From CAYQMF01 sp964418595 (lineage in GTDB: Bacteria; Planctomycetota; UBA1135; UBA2386), in assembly GCA_964418595.1 (NCBI GenBank), contig CAYQMF010000078.1, positions 1 through 32,190 of the forward strand: a stretch of DNA of 32,190 nucleotides. The letters are read 5' to 3'. The notes under the pieces were generated by a model. It worked only from the letters and a program-made list of their open reading frames with translations, made no database searches and was not told the DNA's origin. Both the position numbers and the translations under genes were made by a program. Positions 30,021 through 32,190 of the stretch are shown piece after piece. Position 1 is the first letter of the stretch. Each line of letters opens with the position of its first letter.

Positions 30021-32190
30021 ATGCTTCCGGCGTCGCGGGCACGCCGCCCGCGACAGGCCCTTTCAGGAGATGCTCATGCGGCCAGCGACCGGATTTGGTT
30101 TCGCGAGTGTGGGAACGGGGTTTGTTCACTCACTCACTCACTCACTCACTCACTTCTCTGCTTCCTGACGGGTCTCGTCGGTAGCGCGTCCCTCGTTGCG
30201 CAGCCGGGCGGTCACCCGCACATCGCACCGCTCGCGCCGGGGTTCACGCTCCTGGGGACACCCCCGCGCACGTCGCCGCTGATGAACCAGGCCGACAACG
30301 TGTGGAACTTCGGCGAGTCGACCGACGGAGTCGACAACGGTGGTGCATTGGGGCCGGATACGTTGCTCCAAGCGCCGCAGTTCACGACCCTCAGCGGGGG
30401 CTGGCGGTCGCACCCACAGGTGCCCGGGACCATCCAGTACATCGGTACGTTCCATCGCCCCGGCGGCGCGGTCGCCGGCGACGACACGCTTGCCTCCTTC
30501 GAACTGGTGGGACCGCCTTCCGTCCCTCCGGGACTGGATGTCGTGGTCGCGATCTTCACGCAATCGACGTTCGGGCCACCGTTGGCGTACTCCCTGTTCG
30601 CGCCGCACGACTATCCCGGCGATCCGAACTACTACGGCTTGCGCTGGGCGAACGGCTTCGGCGCCCATGTCGAGCTGGTGACCCGCAGCCTGCAGAATCC
30701 ACCTTCGTCGTACCGGGTCGTGGGCGTGCAGTTCACCCCGCGGACTTCCCTGCGGCCCATCGTGTTCACCATGCAGCGTCTGCGGCAGGTGCGCGCTGCG
30801 GCGCTGGCGTTGGTGAAAGCGCAGTACCAGCTCCAGGACGAGGATGTGGCGTTCCACGTGACCGGAGACTCGTTCGGCGGGCTGACGGCGCCGCTGGCGA
30901 CGGTGTACTTCCCGACGGAGTTCCACTCCGCGACCGGCATCGCGTACTCGGCCGCGCAACGGAGCATGCCATCCGACTACGACGGCTTCACGTTCCTCAC
31001 GTCGCTGCTGGCGCAGGATGGGTCGGGGAACGGATACTCGATGCGGGACACGGTGGAGATCCCGATGTGGGCGAAGCAGGAGCAGACGGACTACGCGAGC
31101 ATGTCGTTCACGAACCGCCTCGTGCACGGCCACGTGCAGCGACCGGTGTACTTCGGATGGGGTGATGAGGATCCCGTCGCGCAGGGGACCGACTGGGCCA
31201 TGATCCTGCGCGGGAGTGCCACGCAGCACGGACAACAGCCGCAGCACGGCAGGACCACGTGGACGAACGTGATACCGCCCCCCCAGCCCGTCGATATCCG
31301 CTTCTCGGTGGTGCCGAAGACGTGCCACGAGAACGACGTGCCGGATGCCTACGTGCTGGTGCGGGCAGACGGGAGCACGGAGCAGACCAACGAGCTGATC
31401 CGGATGACGGAGGTGATGGTCGAGGTCGCCCACGCGGAGCTGAGCCGAACGAACGTGCAGCCGATCACCAACGCCCTTCTCGGTCGGACGATGACCCAGA
31501 CGCCCCTGCCGTCCCTCGACCCCAGCAGCATCCCGCTGAGCCATGGCGGAAACCGCACCTACAACCCCGGGTCGCAACCCAACCTCCTGGTCGAGAACGC
31601 CGCGTTCAAGCGCTACGGCCAGGGCACCTGGCTCGGGATCAACGAGTCGGTCAAGGTCGCGCGCATCCCGGGCGACGACCGCGACTCCATCTTCATCGGC
31701 AGCGCGGACGGCTACGTCACCCGTCTGAAGATGGTCCCCAAGGGAACGAACCCCACGATCAAGCCGCTGGTCGAGGTGAACCGCTCGAACAAGAACGGAG
31801 TGCCCTACGCCCTTGGCTACGGCACCTGGGGTCTCGCGGTGGGCAACGTCGACAGCACTCCGGAGCTGGAGGTCGTGGTCGGCGCGTACGACCGCATCGC
31901 CGTGTTCCGCGCTGCGGATCTCAGTTGGGTGCGGGAGGTACGGTTCACCAACATCGTGCCGCCGGCGGTCGCGTGGGAGTACACCAACCCGCGCAAGATC
32001 GTGATCGCCGACATCGAGGGAGGCACCACCAACGAGATCATCTTCCGCACGCTGCACAACCACCTCGTGATCATGAGCGGAGACCTCGTGATCTTGCGTG
32101 AACACGGCGAGGGCGGCGTCATCGATCTGGTCGCTGGGCCGGCGCCGACTCCCCGCGCCAACAATCCGCTCAAGATGCCGGTGTACATCC
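30021..32190 (+). CDS. Secreted alpha/beta-hydrolase-like protein with FG-GAP-like C-terminus, possibly phase-variable (partial, runs off right edge)
   Basis: A single frame is open from ATG 30021 to the window end (723 codons). It contains a signal-peptide core, 'SLLCFLTGLVGSASLVAQ', ending near 30203. The mature part has 'FHVTGDSFGGLTAPLATVYF', a G-x-S-x-G nucleophile elbow near 30870, and 'RPVYFGWGDEDPVAQGTDWA' near 31150, where such folds carry the acid residue. From about 31600 it has 'VGNVDSTPELEVVVGAYDRI' and 'IADIEGGTTNEIIF', like FG-GAP/VCBS propeller blades. ATG 30021 is in frame but has no Shine-Dalgarno and puts about 38 polar residues before the hydrophobic core. ATGs at 30070 and 30076 follow AGGAG (30065-30069) but are in the next frame and stop at 30168; eight or five TCAC units instead of seven would join them to the enzyme. 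Which start is used is unresolved. Confidence 0.8.
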   Translation, partial: MLPASRARRPRQALSGDAHAASDRIWFRECGNGVCSLTHSLTHSLLCFLTGLVGSASLVAQPGGHPHIAPLAPGFTLLGTPPRTSPLMNQADNVWNFGESTDGVDNGGALGPDTLLQAPQFTTLSGGWRSHPQVPGTIQYIGTFHRPGGAVAGDDTLASFELVGPPSVPPGLDVVVAIFTQSTFGPPLAYSLFAPHDYPGDPNYYGLRWANGFGAHVELVTRSLQNPPSSYRVVGVQFTPRTSLRPIVFTMQRLRQVRAAALALVKAQYQLQDEDVAFHVTGDSFGGLTAPLATVYFPTEFHSATGIAYSAAQRSMPSDYDGFTFLTSLLAQDGSGNGYSMRDTVEIPMWAKQEQTDYASMSFTNRLVHGHVQRPVYFGWGDEDPVAQGTDWAMILRGSATQHGQQPQHGRTTWTNVIPPPQPVDIRFSVVPKTCHENDVPDAYVLVRADGSTEQTNELIRMTEVMVEVAHAELSRTNVQPITNALLGRTMTQTPLPSLDPSSIPLSHGGNRTYNPGSQPNLLVENAAFKRYGQGTWLGINESVKVARIPGDDRDSIFIGSADGYVTRLKMVPKGTNPTIKPLVEVNRSNKNGVPYALGYGTWGLAVGNVDSTPELEVVVGAYDRIAVFRAADLSWVREVRFTNIVPPAVAWEYTNPRKIVIADIEGGTTNEIIFRTLHNHLVIMSGDLVILREHGEGGVIDLVAGPAPTPRANNPLKMPVYI
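30032..30054 (+). promoter_or_regulatory. Perfect 9-bp hairpin just upstream of the AGGAG site
   Basis: GTCGCGGGC (30032-30040) and GCCCGCGAC (30046-30054) pair perfectly around a five-base loop. The stem ends 10 nt before AGGAG and 21 nt before ATG 30076, and lies inside the frame opened at ATG 30021. It could be a leader structure affecting translation or part of a terminator for the upstream gene, but no U-run follows. If it is a leader element, this favours ATG 30070/30076 over 30021. Confidence 0.4.
30065..30069 (+). promoter_or_regulatory. Shine-Dalgarno AGGAG for ATG 30076
   Basis: AGGAG is six bases before ATG 30076, the best-placed ribosome-binding site in this part of the window. 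The ATG it serves is out of frame with the enzyme at the present repeat number, which is the core of the phase-variation argument. Confidence 0.55.
30126..30153 (+). repeat. Tetranucleotide tract (TCAC)7
   Basis: Seven perfect TCAC units, followed by one more T. The tract lies in the signal-peptide coding region of the gene at 30021. Because 12 nt encode Ser-Leu-Thr-His in one frame and a rotation of the same four residues in the others, units can be gained or lost without changing the local peptide, only the downstream frame. No other tetranucleotide tract of this length was seen in the window. Confidence 0.95.

Noticed and set aside
30150..32105. 651-codon minus-strand frame opposite the partial hydrolase
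   Set aside because: Arg/His/Val-rich shadow; the plus strand has a continuous frame with hydrolase and FG-GAP-like motifs.
1..32190. tRNA, rRNA, CRISPR array, insertion sequence or attachment site
   Set aside because: I found no cloverleaf, spaced direct repeats, transposase motif or flanking terminal repeats anywhere in the window, including next to the low-GC gene at 2111-3688.

Overview
The window is high-GC bacterial DNA, and its gene content points to the Planctomycetota. The main grounds are a Ser/Thr kinase with a C-terminal repeat region sitting next to an ECF-type sigma factor, many large secreted beta-propeller proteins, an SBBP-repeat subtilase, and a secreted protein with the 'GRGCPGTG' N-terminal motif I associate with planctomycete exported proteins. 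This is an inference from gene content; no rRNA or other marker gene is present.

Layout. 1-1800 (minus strand): two members of an unrecognised paralogous family (conserved W-V-W-R-x-H motif) flank a small protein with an 'L-x-PL-R ... VGRPWN' motif. 2111-3688 (plus): a secreted protein with a near match to the MACPF signature, in DNA of clearly lower GC than its surroundings. 3729-10972 (minus): a block made of a Lon-like/transmembrane/beta-propeller protein, the third and longest W-V-W-R paralog, a small beta-rich protein, a MoxR-like AAA+ protein and a possible vWA-like partner that is split by a frameshift. 11102-13158 (plus): three small proteins, one an NlpC/P60-like peptidase. 13187-21423 (minus): an apparent kinase, ECF sigma, giant secreted subtilase operon. 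21579-24817 (plus): a lipoprotein, a parallel beta-helix protein and an MFS transporter. 24938-28669 (minus): a secreted protein, a clan GH-A-like glycosidase and a DUF2167 membrane protein. 28786-29946 (plus): a multi-spanning glycosyltransferase-like protein. 30021 to the right edge (plus): a large secreted alpha/beta-hydrolase-like protein with an FG-GAP-like C-terminus, cut by the window.

The most interesting signal is at the start of that last gene. Seven perfect TCAC units lie in the signal-peptide coding region. The ATG with the good Shine-Dalgarno is out of frame with the enzyme at seven units but would be in frame at eight or five. This looks like a phase-variable (contingency) secreted hydrolase. 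A second signal is a TACNNT box 8-11 nt before five start codons, including all three W-V-W-R paralogs, which suggests leaderless transcripts. A third is the 3729-10972 block, in which the Lon-like, AAA+ and vWA-like proteins each lack expected catalytic residues.
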